A program made the translations under genes and the position numbers. Under the pieces are notes generated by a model. The model was not told the DNA's origin. It did not search any database and worked only from the letters and a program-made list of their open reading frames with translations. A DNA stretch of 43,427 nt from Cyanobacteria bacterium UBA11153 (GTDB lineage Bacteria; Cyanobacteriota; Cyanobacteriia; Cyanobacteriales; Coleofasciculaceae): positions 3,307 through 46,733 of the forward strand of contig DOIX01000043.1 of NCBI GenBank assembly GCA_003511885.1, read 5' to 3'. Each line of letters opens with the position of its first letter. Position 1 is the first letter of the stretch. This document shows, piece after piece, positions 15,621-24,908 of this stretch.

Positions 15621-17542
15621 ATTAAGATCAAAACAGCAAGTGCTGCCATAATTGCGTCTGCGATCAAGACAGCAATCGCTGCTAAAGCAATAGCAATTGC
15701 AGCAATTGCCAGTACTATAAGTACCTTTTTAATTAGATCAATCAACCATTCTTTGATTTCTTCCCAAGCCTTGTATGCTTCTTCTTCCGACGGATAACAT
15801 TGCATCTCGCAGTCTCGTGAAACACTTTCATAGAAGAAGATACAATACTCACCTTTTTCATTCTCCACAAATCCGATATGAATATCAAAAAGCATATTTT
15901 TTTCTCCTTTGGCGACTCCTTTTTTAATCAATTTTGCGCCAACATGGGGAACAATTTTCTTCACACATCCTCCTACAAAATCGCCATCATCCACATCAAG
16001 AACCAGCAGAAGATTTTCTGGTATATCTTGGGTATGTCTCCAAATAACTTGCTTGGCAATTCCTACGGGGGCAGAACTCAGCGATTGCATCTTGTCCTGT
16101 TCACCAGCAATTGGTGTCACGGTTCGCTCTGGAAATTGATCAACTTCTCGTTCAAGATTAAGAATTGGTTGTTTGGGAACTCGTTTAGTTGGAATTGCTC
16201 CTGTCTGCTGCACCACATGCGTCAACTCATGCGCCGTCAACTCATCATTCCCAGGCGACTTCCCCTCTCCAAAATAAATATCACTCCCATGGGTAAACGC
16301 CTGCGCCCCCAACTCCCGATTCATCTGCACCGCTTCATCACCCGTATGAACCCTTACCCCACTAAAATCAGCACCAAACGCCCCCTCCATCGGTTCTCGA
16401 ACCGATTCATCAAGCCCTTGTCCCCCACCTCGCGCCCGTTGGATACCTTCCTCCACATCAGCAGTTACCGACGCTCCCTCACCAGTACCCCCCTCACTAT
16501 GGCGCATCACTGTTATATTAGGCACTGAGGTCACCCCTGTGTCTGACTGGCGCTGCACTGGCTGTTGGAGTTGAGGTGAGTTAATCTTTTCTACCACCTG
16601 AGCAGCTACAGCATCAGCTTCTTGCTCATACTTATCCCCCGCTTCTCCCACAGTTAACTTGGCTTGAATCGGTTGATGAAGTTCTTTTGTTTCTGGAGTT
16701 GCCGCTGCTACCTCTGATTGAGGATTAGTAACTGCTGTCTCTGGTTTGATCTCTGGAGTTGCTGGTGCTGAAACTTCTCCCTCTGGCAGTGGAGTAGAGA
16801 CTTTTTTCGTCAATAAGAATCCACTTAAATTTTTATTTAAGAAGTTTGGCAATCCTCCTTCTGGCAGAAGGGAATTTTGTCCGGTATGAGACTGTTTATT
16901 TAATGGTACTGGCTTGAAGAGATTTTTGTTGAAATTTTCACCACTAATACCAGATATATCTGCTTTCGACTGAATGATTTCTCTGTCTTTTTCCTCTGAG
17001 TTTTCCGCTGCACACTCAGCACACTTTCGCTGAATTGTCCCATCATCCGGTGGTGCTTCTAAGTGCTGCTCTTGTATTCCTACTTCCGCTTGCTGCTCTA
17101 TTTCTTCCTCTAAAACTTCCTCTCGGTGGACAGTCCCCTCTTGACCTAACCCATCAGTCTTGAACAAAGAAAACGGACTCAATATCGAATTCTCTGGTGG
17201 TGTAGAAGGTGCAAATGTGGGAATATTCGCTGCACGAGTTTCACCTTCAGCTTGCTCTTGACTATTTTCCTCTGCAACTTCCTCTCGCTGGACGACTGGA
17301 ATAGTAAACCCGTTGTAAGCAAATTCAACCCCTTTTGTCTTTTCTTCAAACGAACGAGTATCCTTTGGTGTCGATACATCCTGGTTACGAGGCGCAAACG
17401 GACGAGTCCGCAATATGTCGCTGGTTGTGGGTAATTTTGGTTCCCTGATTTTCTTCCCGTTGCCCAAACCACGACTTTGGAGGAAATCTGGAGCAGGAGT
17501 TGGCTGCCAAGGGTTTTTTCTTTGGATGCGCTTCCGGGACAT
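15617..17542 (-). CDS. DUF4157 (eCIS-core domain) effector-like protein
   Basis: 641 residues. The long N-terminal part is disordered, rich in Glu/Pro/Gln, with several VQR- and IQR-type motifs. Residues about 372-452 are the DUF4157 domain: ESVREPMEGAFGADFSGVRV, then HTGDEAV, and H438-E-L-T-H442-VVQQ, a zincin-like HExxH. DUF4157 proteins are known cargo of extracellular contractile injection systems. The C-terminal part (about 500-600) has four cysteines, and the last 40 residues are almost purely Ala/Ile/Leu/Val, enough for one or two membrane helices. I chose the ATG at 17542 because AGAGG lies five bases before it. No sheath, tube or baseplate genes occur in the window. Confidence 0.85.
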   Translation of the reverse strand: MSRKRIQRKNPWQPTPAPDFLQSRGLGNGKKIREPKLPTTSDILRTRPFAPRNQDVSTPKDTRSFEEKTKGVEFAYNGFTIPVVQREEVAEENSQEQAEGETRAANIPTFAPSTPPENSILSPFSLFKTDGLGQEGTVHREEVLEEEIEQQAEVGIQEQHLEAPPDDGTIQRKCAECAAENSEEKDREIIQSKADISGISGENFNKNLFKPVPLNKQSHTGQNSLLPEGGLPNFLNKNLSGFLLTKKVSTPLPEGEVSAPATPEIKPETAVTNPQSEVAAATPETKELHQPIQAKLTVGEAGDKYEQEADAVAAQVVEKINSPQLQQPVQRQSDTGVTSVPNITVMRHSEGGTGEGASVTADVEEGIQRARGGGQGLDESVREPMEGAFGADFSGVRVHTGDEAVQMNRELGAQAFTHGSDIYFGEGKSPGNDELTAHELTHVVQQTGAIPTKRVPKQPILNLEREVDQFPERTVTPIAGEQDKMQSLSSAPVGIAKQVIWRHTQDIPENLLLVLDVDDGDFVGGCVKKIVPHVGAKLIKKGVAKGEKNMLFDIHIGFVENEKGEYCIFFYESVSRDCEMQCYPSEEEAYKAWEEIKEWLIDLIKKVLIVLAIAAIAIALAAIAVLIADAIMAALAVLILI

Positions 17543-17633
17543 AGACACCTCTCACATCGTGAAGTATCTCAATATTAGGGGGAATTAGCGATCGCCACCC
17601 TATTCATTCAAAAATCTTGACAAAGTTCCTGAT

Positions 17634-17675
17634 AACCAATAACCAACAACCAATAACCAACAACCAACAACCCAT
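17634..17675. repeat. Heptanucleotide tandem repeat (AACCAAY)6
   Basis: Six units in strict 7-base register: AACCAAT, AACCAAC, AACCAAT, AACCAAC, AACCAAC, AACCCAT. They end four bases from the rpsD stop codon. This is an STRR-type short tandem repeat, as known from cyanobacterial genomes. Confidence 0.9.
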
Positions 17676-17678
17676 AAC

Positions 17679-18287
17679 TTAAGCTTGACGGGAGTAGAAC
17701 TCAACCACAAGGAGTTCATTAATTTGTAAAGCCACCCATTCGCGATCGATCACGCTATTGACTTTACCTGTAAGCTTCGTTTTGTCAAACTCTAAATGAC
17801 TGGGGAGGTTTGCCAAACCTGGAAATTCTAGATTTTGTTGGACTAGACGGCGAGATTTTTCCGTGTCTTTAACGCTAATTACTTCACCGGGGCGACACTG
17901 ATAGCTGGGAATATCAACAACTTTGCCATTGACGGTGACATGCCCGTGATTCACTAACTGACGCGCACCGGGGATAGTCCCCGCCATTCCCAGACGGAAG
18001 ACAGTGTTATCCAGTCGCATTTCCAACATTTGCAGTAAAGTCGTACCCGTGGAACCTGTTGTGCGACGGGCTTTACGAACGTAACGGATTAACTGCCTTT
18101 CTGAGAGTCCGTAGTTGAAGCGCAATTTCTGCTTTTCTTCGAGTCGGATGGCATATTCTGACCGCTTCTTCCGTGCTTGCCCGTGTTGTCCCGGTGGATA
18201 TGAACGCCGTGCTGATTTGCGAGTTAAACCTGGCAACTCTCCTAGACGGCGAATAACCCGCAGACGCGGGCCTCTATATCTTGACAT
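17679..18287 (-). CDS. rpsD: 30S ribosomal protein S4
   Basis: S4 is a primary 16S rRNA-binding protein that nucleates assembly of the small subunit body. The 202 residues begin [20 protein letters not shown], as in cyanobacteria and chloroplasts, and include YPPGQHGQ and the S4 RNA-binding domain ([15 protein letters not shown] ... [14 protein letters not shown]). GGAAG lies four bases before the ATG. As in other cyanobacteria the gene stands alone, not in the alpha operon. An STRR heptamer tract follows its stop codon. Confidence 0.98.
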   Translation of the reverse strand: MSRYRGPRLRVIRRLGELPGLTRKSARRSYPPGQHGQARKKRSEYAIRLEEKQKLRFNYGLSERQLIRYVRKARRTTGSTGTTLLQMLEMRLDNTVFRLGMAGTIPGARQLVNHGHVTVNGKVVDIPSYQCRPGEVISVKDTEKSRRLVQQNLEFPGLANLPSHLEFDKTKLTGKVNSVIDREWVALQINELLVVEFYSRQA

Positions 18288-18421
18288 ATAACTTCCTTGT
18301 TCCTCTGGTGACTAAAATTTTACCCAAAACTATTATCTTACATCTTTTTTCGTTTGCTGTCTGGTTGGGAGAGGAGCAAGGGAGTCGGGGGGATGGCAGT
18401 CAAAACGATCGATCCTCCAGG

Positions 18422-18727
18422 CTAAGTTTCAGGTACTAACTCTTTAATCTGGTTCCTGTCTGTTATGAGAGTTGGCTTTTTCCGTCGTAACTGTTCGAGT
18501 TGTTTGCGGCTCTCCTTGTCTTTGGACAAAAAGCGGTCGTTTACCTTTTGCATTTGAGTTAAGACAGTCTGATTCGTGACAAATAGCCAAGAGCCATCAG
18601 ATTCAAACTCAAACATAGTGGTGAGGTGACATTGAGTGGGCTGACTGTATCGGGTACATCTACCCACAGCAGGTTGAGCCTCACAAAAAGGACATTTAAT
18701 TTGCGAACAAGCGTTAATCTGTGACAT
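18422..18727 (-). CDS. Small Cys-containing protein, possible zinc ribbon
   Basis: 101 residues from the ATG at 18727. The first part carries CSQIKCPFCEAQP, RCTRYSQPTQCH, and hence C-x2-C plus further Cys/His that could bind zinc. The second part is a basic helix (FLSKDKESRKQLEQLRRKKP). No family is recognised. An in-frame TTG at 18751 would add eight residues but has no better ribosome site. It lies upstream of rpsD on the same strand; no functional link is evident. Confidence 0.5.
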   Translation of the reverse strand: MSQINACSQIKCPFCEAQPAVGRCTRYSQPTQCHLTTMFEFESDGSWLFVTNQTVLTQMQKVNDRFLSKDKESRKQLEQLRRKKPTLITDRNQIKELVPET

Positions 18728-19164
18728 GGGTTCGTTTCTAGTCCACCTCAACTGTTCTACAAGTGGGGGTAGTGTGGTATTACTTAATTATACGGACAAA
18801 TATAACTTTATCCGGGTTCCTGATAACTGGTTCTGCATACCCACTTATGGAGTCATTATCAGATTTGGGTATTTTGTTATTTTATAACAAAAGTGAAGGA
18901 AAATGAACTTGTTTTAAGGACGGTGACTTTATTAGGATAACTGGGGAAGGCAAATTTGTCAACTGAAGGATGAATCTTGAAGGTTGAAGATTGAACTATC
19001 AACTACGTCAGTACATCTGGGGGGATAAGATCGATAGTATAATGCACTTTTTCTCATTGAGACTTTTAGTCCTCAAAACGTCATCCTTAACCAAGGATTG
19101 TTTAAACTTCACAGTGCCTGTTTTTCCTCTGTATACTTTTTATCAAGTTTTTAAATTTCCCGTT
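18728..19164. other. Gene-free interval
   Basis: No gene seen. It contains the AT-rich hairpin listed separately and a TATAAT-like stretch near 19037-19042. Nothing else stands out. Confidence 0.4.
18872..18892. repeat. AT-rich 9-bp stem hairpin
   Basis: TTTTGTTAT at 18872-18880 and ATAACAAAA at 18884-18892 pair perfectly around TTT. It could be a weak bidirectional terminator or a repressor site; no adjacent gene settles this. Confidence 0.5.
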
Positions 19165-19167
19165 TCA

Positions 19168-19333
19168 ATTGAAGGGATAGACAACAATACCTACATCTTC
19201 ACACTCTGGGCGAATTAAAAAATGTCCCGGCATATTTACTCCCACCATGGGGAAATCAAGCCGTTGGGCAATTTCTAGGTAAACCACAGAAAGGGTGATG
19301 GGGATACCCATCCGTCTGTCGATGACTTGATTA
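19168..19333 (-). pseudogene. SirB1/transglutaminase-like family fragment
   Basis: The frame encodes NQVIDRRMGIPITLSVVYLE, then IAQRLDFPMVGVNMPGHFLIRPE. This is the conserved middle of SirB1-type (transglutaminase-like plus TPR) proteins: R-x-GIPI(T/S)LS-x-VYLEIAxR and GxxMPGHFLxR. Only about 55 of the family's roughly 270 residues are present. The upstream edge runs straight into a TAGTTGA heptamer repeat and the downstream edge into a stop. It is a gene relic. Confidence 0.65.
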
Positions 19334-19354
19334 TAGTTGATAGTTGATAGTTGA
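19334..19354. repeat. Heptamer tandem repeat (TAGTTGA)3
   Basis: Three perfect TAGTTGA units mark the broken edge of the SirB1-like fragment. Confidence 0.85.
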
Positions 19355-19371
19355 TACAAAATCCGAATCAA

Positions 19372-19547
19372 GAAACCCCGGCTATTATCTTAATGGTTTT
19401 TCTCCCCAGCCCCCTGCTTAAGAGCCTTTTTGAGATAAAGGGTATAACTAATCCGGCTACAGATACAAGTTAATGGTGCGTTAGCTTGGGCATAACACAC
19501 CTTAAAGATACGAGTTGGGTGTCAGTTTTAATTGAGATCTTTGTTCG
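19372..19547. other. Spacer downstream of ureG
   Basis: No gene. It contains GGTGCGTTAGC near 19475, a word that also occurs inverted at 39271-39334. Confidence 0.4.
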
Positions 19548-20144
19548 TCAACCAATATGGAGTCTAATAAAATCAATGACTTCTGCTACACCCAACTTAG
19601 TCTTCAAATTCGCAAAGACAAAAGGTTTGGAGCCGCGCATTTTTTTTGCATCCCTTTCCATTACCTCTAAATCAGCACCTACTAAGGGGGCTAGGTCAAT
19701 TTTATTAATTACCAATAGGTCAGATTTAGTAATTCCCGGCCCTCCTTTGCGAGGAATTTTATCACCCGCAGCCACATCAATGACGTAGATCGTTAAATCC
19801 ACTAATTCTGGACTGAAAGTTGCGGCCAAATTATCGCCACCACTTTCCAAGAATACCAAATCGAGATCGGTAAACTTTTCCTCCAATTGTTCAATTGCCG
19901 CCAGATTCATTGAGGCATCTTCTCGGATGGCGGTATGGGGACAACCACCCGTTTCCACACCGAGGATGCGATCGCTCTCTAATGCCTGACTCCGGACTAA
20001 AAACTGCGCATCTTCCTGAGTATAAATGTCATTGGTCACCACGGCAATCTGATAGGATTCTCGCATCCTCTTGCACAAGGCATCCAAGAGGGCAGTTTTT
20101 CCCGAACCGACAGGACCTGCAATTCCGACGCGAAAGGCATTCAT
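19548..20144 (-). CDS. ureG: Urease accessory GTPase UreG
   Basis: UreG hydrolyses GTP to drive nickel delivery to urease, acting with UreF, UreD/H and UreE. The 198 residues show the P-loop G10-PVGSGK-T17, the nickel-binding C68-P-H70 motif in [24 protein letters not shown], and the base-specifying NKIDLA. Length is normal. Its usual operon partner ureF is about 17 kb away at 37298, on the same strand, with a chemosensory operon between them. A strong hairpin at 20243-20271 separates ureG from the last chemosensory gene, so it is probably transcribed on its own. Confidence 0.97.
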   Translation of the reverse strand: MNAFRVGIAGPVGSGKTALLDALCKRMRESYQIAVVTNDIYTQEDAQFLVRSQALESDRILGVETGGCPHTAIREDASMNLAAIEQLEEKFTDLDLVFLESGGDNLAATFSPELVDLTIYVIDVAAGDKIPRKGGPGITKSDLLVINKIDLAPLVGADLEVMERDAKKMRGSKPFVFANLKTKLGVAEVIDFIRLHIG

Positions 20145-20242
20145 ATTAATTGGCTTTCAACTATAGATCGCGTAGATATCGTTGTCAATCATACATCTGT
20201 TTGTCTGGTTTGTTGAAGTGCGGAAATAAACCCTAAAATCGC

Positions 20243-20271
20243 AAGTCGGGTTTCTTGAAGAAACCCGACTT
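20243..20271. repeat. Perfect 12-bp stem hairpin (AAGTCGGGTTTC)
   Basis: AAGTCGGGTTTC at 20243-20254 pairs with GAAACCCGACTT at 20260-20271 around TTGAA. A palindrome of this sort is a common dispersed repeat in cyanobacteria. It lies between cheW and ureG and may act as a transcription boundary, though no T run follows. Confidence 0.85.
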
Positions 20272-20393
20272 CTAGACTTGATGAGTTTTAGATTTAAAGC
20301 CGTGGACAGTTGACAGTGGATAATTGAGAGTTATAGCCCAGTTAACAAGTGACAATTAACAATACAATCTAGTCAATAATTTAAAATGCCCGC

Positions 20394-20903
20394 TTAAAAA
20401 GATTTCAAGGCTAGGGGATAAGAAGTTCCGATCCCAAAGGAAGGGGAAGCCATCTCACTATCTTCAAGTCGTGTCAAATCGAGTAAAAAAATTGTTGTCG
20501 TCATTTCTTGGTGGGAAACAACAGCAGCATATCTAACCATGTTAAAAACACCGGATCTATTTTCAGATTGAGGGATGTTTCGCATTAAATCTAGAGGTAA
20601 TTCTACTAAATTTGGTGGTTCATCCACGACAATGCCATAAAGTTCTCCAATTGAAGTGCGGGTAATCAATAAAAAAGATTTGCGATCTCCAAAATCTGAT
20701 AAACTCTTGGATCCTAACTCTTCACGCCAATCAAACACCCGAATTGTATGGCGACCAAGTTGAACTAGCCCCATGCTTCTTAATCCACTGTTGTCTCCCA
20801 CTGGACAATTAACGACTTTCAACACGTCGCTGATGGGTAGTGCCATGAGGCAATCCCCAATCCTAAAAACGATAAATTTTTCTGAGTTTAAATTATCTTC
20901 CAT
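20394..20903 (-). CDS. CheW-like protein (last gene of the chemosensory operon)
   Basis: 169 residues of CheW type, the adaptor that couples receptor and CheA. It opens with FIVFRIGDCLMALPISDVLK, a CheW hallmark. It continues with RHTIRVFDWREELG, SFLLITRTSIGELYGIVVDE, and a closing strand (EMTTTIFLLDLTRLED). It follows the CheA gene by 108 bases and belongs to a PixI-like position. Its start is preceded by a 7-base periodic A/C-rich tract, not a Shine-Dalgarno sequence. A second CheW lies upstream at 30919; the two differ enough to serve different partners, for example array core against receptor. Confidence 0.85.
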   Translation of the reverse strand: MEDNLNSEKFIVFRIGDCLMALPISDVLKVVNCPVGDNSGLRSMGLVQLGRHTIRVFDWREELGSKSLSDFGDRKSFLLITRTSIGELYGIVVDEPPNLVELPLDLMRNIPQSENRSGVFNMVRYAAVVSHQEMTTTIFLLDLTRLEDSEMASPSFGIGTSYPLALKSF

Positions 20904-20950
20904 AGTTGTTGTTAGTTATTTCTTGGTTGTTGCTTATTTATTGTTTATTG
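20904..20950. repeat. A/C-rich heptamer tract before cheW
   Basis: Read on the minus strand toward the start codon the units are AACAATA, AATAAGC, AACAACC, AAGAAAT, AACTAAC, AACAACT, then ATG. The period is exactly seven bases. No Shine-Dalgarno sequence is seen. Confidence 0.75.
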
Positions 20951-21011
20951 TGGGTTGAGGAAATAATTAATTAGTCATTACCCCATCCCCACCTCTCCGT
21001 GTATCTCTCCC

Positions 21012-24000
21012 TTAACTACCCACAGGAGTCTTAGGAAATACATCTGCAAGGGTTGTTAATAGATGGTGTTCCAGATATGGTTTGCTGATATAAGCTGTTG
21101 CACCTAATTCTGATGCGATTGTCCGGTGCTTTTCGCCACTGCGAGATGTCAATATTACCACAGGAATATTGGTTAAATCTGGATCTTGCTGACGGTATTT
21201 GAGAAACTCAAATCCGTTCATTCGGGGCATCTCAATATCGCAGATAACTAACTGAATATTGCTATTATTTTGAAGTTGCTCAATTGCTTCATAACCATCC
21301 TTAGCCTGCAATACTTGATAGCCAGATTTTTGTAAGGTTAGCGTCACAGTTTGGCGCACAGTGATCGAGTCATCAACGAGGAGAACTAATTTAGGGAGCA
21401 GCCAGTCTACTTCCTGAGTTTTTGCTAGTCTTTTATCTGTTGGATCCTTTCCTCCTGGAAGTTGTTTTTCCTCTGTACCTGAGATCTGACGTTGGTGTAA
21501 TTTAGCGCTAGTTACTGAGAGATCTTTACTGGTGGCATTATAATTTTGTTTTTCGCATAAATAGTCCATTAAAGCCGATCCATCGATCACTAGTGTCAGG
21601 TGACCATCTGGTAGAATACTACCACCATAAACATAGCTAGGTGGTACGATTGTTGCACCCAAAGGACGAATAACTAATTCCTGTTCCCCGATTAACTGAT
21701 CTACTTCCAGACCGATAATTTTATCCTGGTGGCTGATAAGAATAATAGGCTTGTCCTGTTTGATATTCCCCAAATAATGCCGAGATTTTATGGAAATATT
21801 TTTGGTTCTTGGGGAGGAATAATCTAGGGCATTGCTCAATTGAAAAATCGGAATCAGTTCCTCATTATTCCCCTTTCCCCAACGCAATACTTTTCCATCT
21901 TCCCAGCTTCGGATTTGGTTAGGTTGAGGAATAATTATTTGTTCAATTGCATCTGATAGTAAAGCATAAATACTGTCGTTGGCTTGAATCAGGAGTAATT
22001 TAGCGATGGTTAAACTGAGAGGAATTAGTAGTCTGAAGGTTGTGCCCCAGTAGAGTGTAGATTCAACCACTACTGAACCTTGGAGAGATTGTATCTGGGA
22101 ACGAACTACATCTAAACCAACACCTCTTCCTGAAAGATCGTTGACACTAAATGTTGTAGAAAAACCAGGTTCAAAGAGTAAATCTGTAAGTTGAGATTCA
22201 TTAAATAATCTGGCATTATCTTCATCAATTAGTTTACGTTCCACAGCTCGTTGACGAATCAGATCGAAATCTAATCCTTGTCCATCATCGCCCACTTCAA
22301 TTACTAAATGTTTGCCCCGATAATAGGCAGAAATTGCAATGTTACCTTCCTGAGACTTGCCTCGTTGTTGTCGAATAGCGGGAGACTCAATCCCGTGGTC
22401 GAAGGCATTACGAACGAGATGAAGTAAAGGATCGTAAAGTTTCTGGGCAATAGTTTTATCTACTAAAACATCATTGCCGCGCAAGTCCAAAAATATTGGT
22501 TTCTTGTGCAAGGTTTCCAACTGTTTCAACACGCGGGGAAAACGACTAAATATCTCTCCTAAAGGTAACATTCGGGCTTCGACAATGGTGTCGCGGGTAC
22601 TGGTTAATAAGCGACGTTGTTTTTCCATTGTCTGCTGAGAGGATCTGGCAAATAAATCAATTGCTTCAGTTGCCTCTGATAGTTGGACTGCATCGTCAAT
22701 AATTGACTGAATTAGTAATCCTGATTCGTGATAATTTTCCAATTCGAGGGGATCGAATTGATTGGTAATTAAGGATGGGTGATTGAGGAAAGTAAAACTA
22801 CTTTTACGGATCTTTAAATCTCCTGGTTCATGAACCATTCCCAACTGCCAATTCCACCGTTGCCTAGACCAATTAAATTCGCGATCGTACCAATCTTGTA
22901 GTTGATCCAAGAGTCGCTGATGTTGTTGGAGACGGGAGATGAGGGAACGAACAGCTAGGCGCATTTGTTCGTTTTCTAGTGACTGACGGTTTTGGTTGGT
23001 AAGTAATTCACCAATGGAGTAATTTAAACTTTCTAAATGTTCAACATTTACTCGTACTGTTTCAGAGACAGAAGTTGATTCTTTTTCTCGATTTGAAGAT
23101 GGAGAAGTGGGAGGAGTGGCAGGAACGGAAGGAGTGGCAGAAGATAAGGGAGAAGAAAAATCTTTTGTCTCTGGCTTTTCTGCTTCGATATGGATGTTTA
23201 CTGGAGATGTTTCTTTTGCGATCGCATTTTCTGCCCATGAAGCTTCTATTTCAGTCTCTTTCTGGGTTTCTGCCTCTGCCCCATCTTGATAAATCTCGTT
23301 TTGCTCGTCGATTCTGGTGCTGGTTATTTCACTATTCTCTATTTCATCTCCAGACATATTGTCGGATGTTGGTAAATCTGGGGCAGTACCCCAAATCGAT
23401 TCGAGGAGGATATTTGCTGATTCTTTCTCCTGAGATTCTGATAAGTTTGTTGATGACTGAGATGGGGCTAAATTTAACTCAGATTCCTGGAAGCCTGGTA
23501 AATTGAGATCTGATAAGGGAGATTCATCAATGCTAAATTCCGATTCAGTTAATTCTGGTAAGTTTGCTTCTTGTACTTCTGACTCAAATTTTTGGAATTC
23601 AGCCAAGCTGGGATCGAATTCTTGAAATTCTAAGTCTCTCAATCTCTCTTGTTGAAATTCTTCTAAACTCCACTGTAAGCCAAGGGAATCAGCGAGATGG
23701 CTAAGAGTGACTGATTCTCCATTCTGGACTAGTGTAAATTCAAGCTCTTCATTGGTTACTTCTGTCACTTCTGGCTCATGGTTAATTGAGTCGAAAGTGG
23801 GTAATTGAAGTCCTGAATCTTCAGGTAAATCAAAATTATCTCTTTTCTCTTCTGGCAAGTCTGGAATTGCGCTAGGGATTTCTAATTTCTGGAATGGGGG
23901 AATTTCTTCACTGCTGGGAATTAAACCAGCCAATTGTTGTAAAGTGAGAGAAGGTTCGCCACCTCGAGCGCGATCGCCATTTAGTACCGCTTGTTGTCCT

Positions 24001-24908
24001 TTTTTAAAGTCGGCTAAGGCTGTCTGAGCAATGAAAATCGCCAAATCTGGTGTCAAATCCAGCGCGGCAATCGCAGTTTGGGCAATCGCGCCAAACCCTG
24101 GTAAATTCATCGATTCAGCCAAACCAATAAAGACTTCAGCCTGAACCCGGAGCATATCTGCTACGATGTGAGGATCGCCAGTTGCGATCGCATCAGCAAT
24201 TTGTTCTAATCGCTGACTTACCCCCATTTCAAAAATAGACTCGGTAACGTCAAAACCTAATTCTACTGAAGAAGGGATTTCGTTTTCTGAGTTAAAGCAG
24301 TCCCCCAACTTTTCTTGCAATTGGGCAAAAATAGCCGCCGTGCGATCCAGTATTTCTCCATCGTTAACTTGTCCCCCTGTCAGTTGCGCTGTTATGGGCA
24401 GTCGCAGACATTCATATCCTTCAAATAATAAGGCTTCAACTTCGGCATCAATCGATAAGTCTGGATTAAATAAGGCTTTGAAAATATCCTCTAAGTAGTG
24501 AGATACTGTTTTAATTGTTTCTAATCCTACACTAGCGGCTGCACCTTTGAGGGTATGGGTTGTCCGCATTAAGTTATGGATTTTATTGATATTGTAATCT
24601 TCTCTTAAAGTTAGTAATTCTCTTTCGATTACTTGTAATAATTCTTGTGCTTCTTGGAGAAAATACTGGTATCCTTGTTCCTGAATTGTTGGTTCGTTGT
24701 TAATCATTCGGTATTTGGGATTAATACTATGGGATTGTCCGCTAGGATTTAAGGAATTTGAGGCTTGGTAATTGGTAATAATTAGGTGATGATTGGTGAG
24801 GAAATCTCGATTTGAATATTGACCAAGCTCTGTAACAAGCATTCTGTCAGGGTTGACAGGGGTTAATTCCTCGATTATTTGGTTAATCCAGTTAATTATT
24901 TTTTTCAT
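21012..24908 (-). CDS. Hybrid chemosensory histidine kinase CheA-REC (PixL-type)
   Basis: 1298 residues. After about 70 variable residues comes an Hpt domain with phospho-acceptor H118 (RTTHTLKGAAASVG). A second helical Hpt-like region lacks an obvious histidine (about 225-310). A long acidic, Ser/Pro-rich linker follows. The dimerisation and ATPase parts carry LHLVRNAFDHGIE (N box), GDDGQGLDFD (G1) and LSGRGVGLDVV (G2). Next is a CheW-like domain, and finally a receiver with DDS and phospho-acceptor D1224 (LVICDIEMPRMNG) and the KP pair. This is the layout of PixL/PtxE-type kinases that control type IV pilus phototaxis. It sits between the receptor and a CheW gene. An internal ATG (24707) could be an alternative start. 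Confidence 0.93.
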   Translation of the reverse strand: MKKIINWINQIIEELTPVNPDRMLVTELGQYSNRDFLTNHHLIITNYQASNSLNPSGQSHSINPKYRMINNEPTIQEQGYQYFLQEAQELLQVIERELLTLREDYNINKIHNLMRTTHTLKGAAASVGLETIKTVSHYLEDIFKALFNPDLSIDAEVEALLFEGYECLRLPITAQLTGGQVNDGEILDRTAAIFAQLQEKLGDCFNSENEIPSSVELGFDVTESIFEMGVSQRLEQIADAIATGDPHIVADMLRVQAEVFIGLAESMNLPGFGAIAQTAIAALDLTPDLAIFIAQTALADFKKGQQAVLNGDRARGGEPSLTLQQLAGLIPSSEEIPPFQKLEIPSAIPDLPEEKRDNFDLPEDSGLQLPTFDSINHEPEVTEVTNEELEFTLVQNGESVTLSHLADSLGLQWSLEEFQQERLRDLEFQEFDPSLAEFQKFESEVQEANLPELTESEFSIDESPLSDLNLPGFQESELNLAPSQSSTNLSESQEKESANILLESIWGTAPDLPTSDNMSGDEIENSEITSTRIDEQNEIYQDGAEAETQKETEIEASWAENAIAKETSPVNIHIEAEKPETKDFSSPLSSATPSVPATPPTSPSSNREKESTSVSETVRVNVEHLESLNYSIGELLTNQNRQSLENEQMRLAVRSLISRLQQHQRLLDQLQDWYDREFNWSRQRWNWQLGMVHEPGDLKIRKSSFTFLNHPSLITNQFDPLELENYHESGLLIQSIIDDAVQLSEATEAIDLFARSSQQTMEKQRRLLTSTRDTIVEARMLPLGEIFSRFPRVLKQLETLHKKPIFLDLRGNDVLVDKTIAQKLYDPLLHLVRNAFDHGIESPAIRQQRGKSQEGNIAISAYYRGKHLVIEVGDDGQGLDFDLIRQRAVERKLIDEDNARLFNESQLTDLLFEPGFSTTFSVNDLSGRGVGLDVVRSQIQSLQGSVVVESTLYWGTTFRLLIPLSLTIAKLLLIQANDSIYALLSDAIEQIIIPQPNQIRSWEDGKVLRWGKGNNEELIPIFQLSNALDYSSPRTKNISIKSRHYLGNIKQDKPIILISHQDKIIGLEVDQLIGEQELVIRPLGATIVPPSYVYGGSILPDGHLTLVIDGSALMDYLCEKQNYNATSKDLSVTSAKLHQRQISGTEEKQLPGGKDPTDKRLAKTQEVDWLLPKLVLLVDDSITVRQTVTLTLQKSGYQVLQAKDGYEAIEQLQNNSNIQLVICDIEMPRMNGFEFLKYRQQDPDLTNIPVVILTSRSGEKHRTIASELGATAYISKPYLEHHLLTTLADVFPKTPVGS

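Noticed and set aside
15878..16528. 216-codon plus-strand open frame opposite the DUF4157 gene
   Set aside because: It is antisense to a domain-bearing gene, has no ribosome site, and its residues (HHMRQLMRRQL and similar) are the mirror of the zincin and Pro-rich codons.
13629..17542. Complete contractile injection system
   Set aside because: Only effector-like and unknown genes are present; no sheath, tube, baseplate or AAA+ loading gene is seen in this stretch.
17634..17675. Possible CRISPR array
   Set aside because: Units are 7 bases long and contiguous with no spacers; this is an STRR-type tandem repeat.
23075..23506. 143-codon plus-strand open frame opposite cheA
   Set aside because: It lies over the low-complexity acidic linker of CheA; biased codons keep the opposite frame open by chance.
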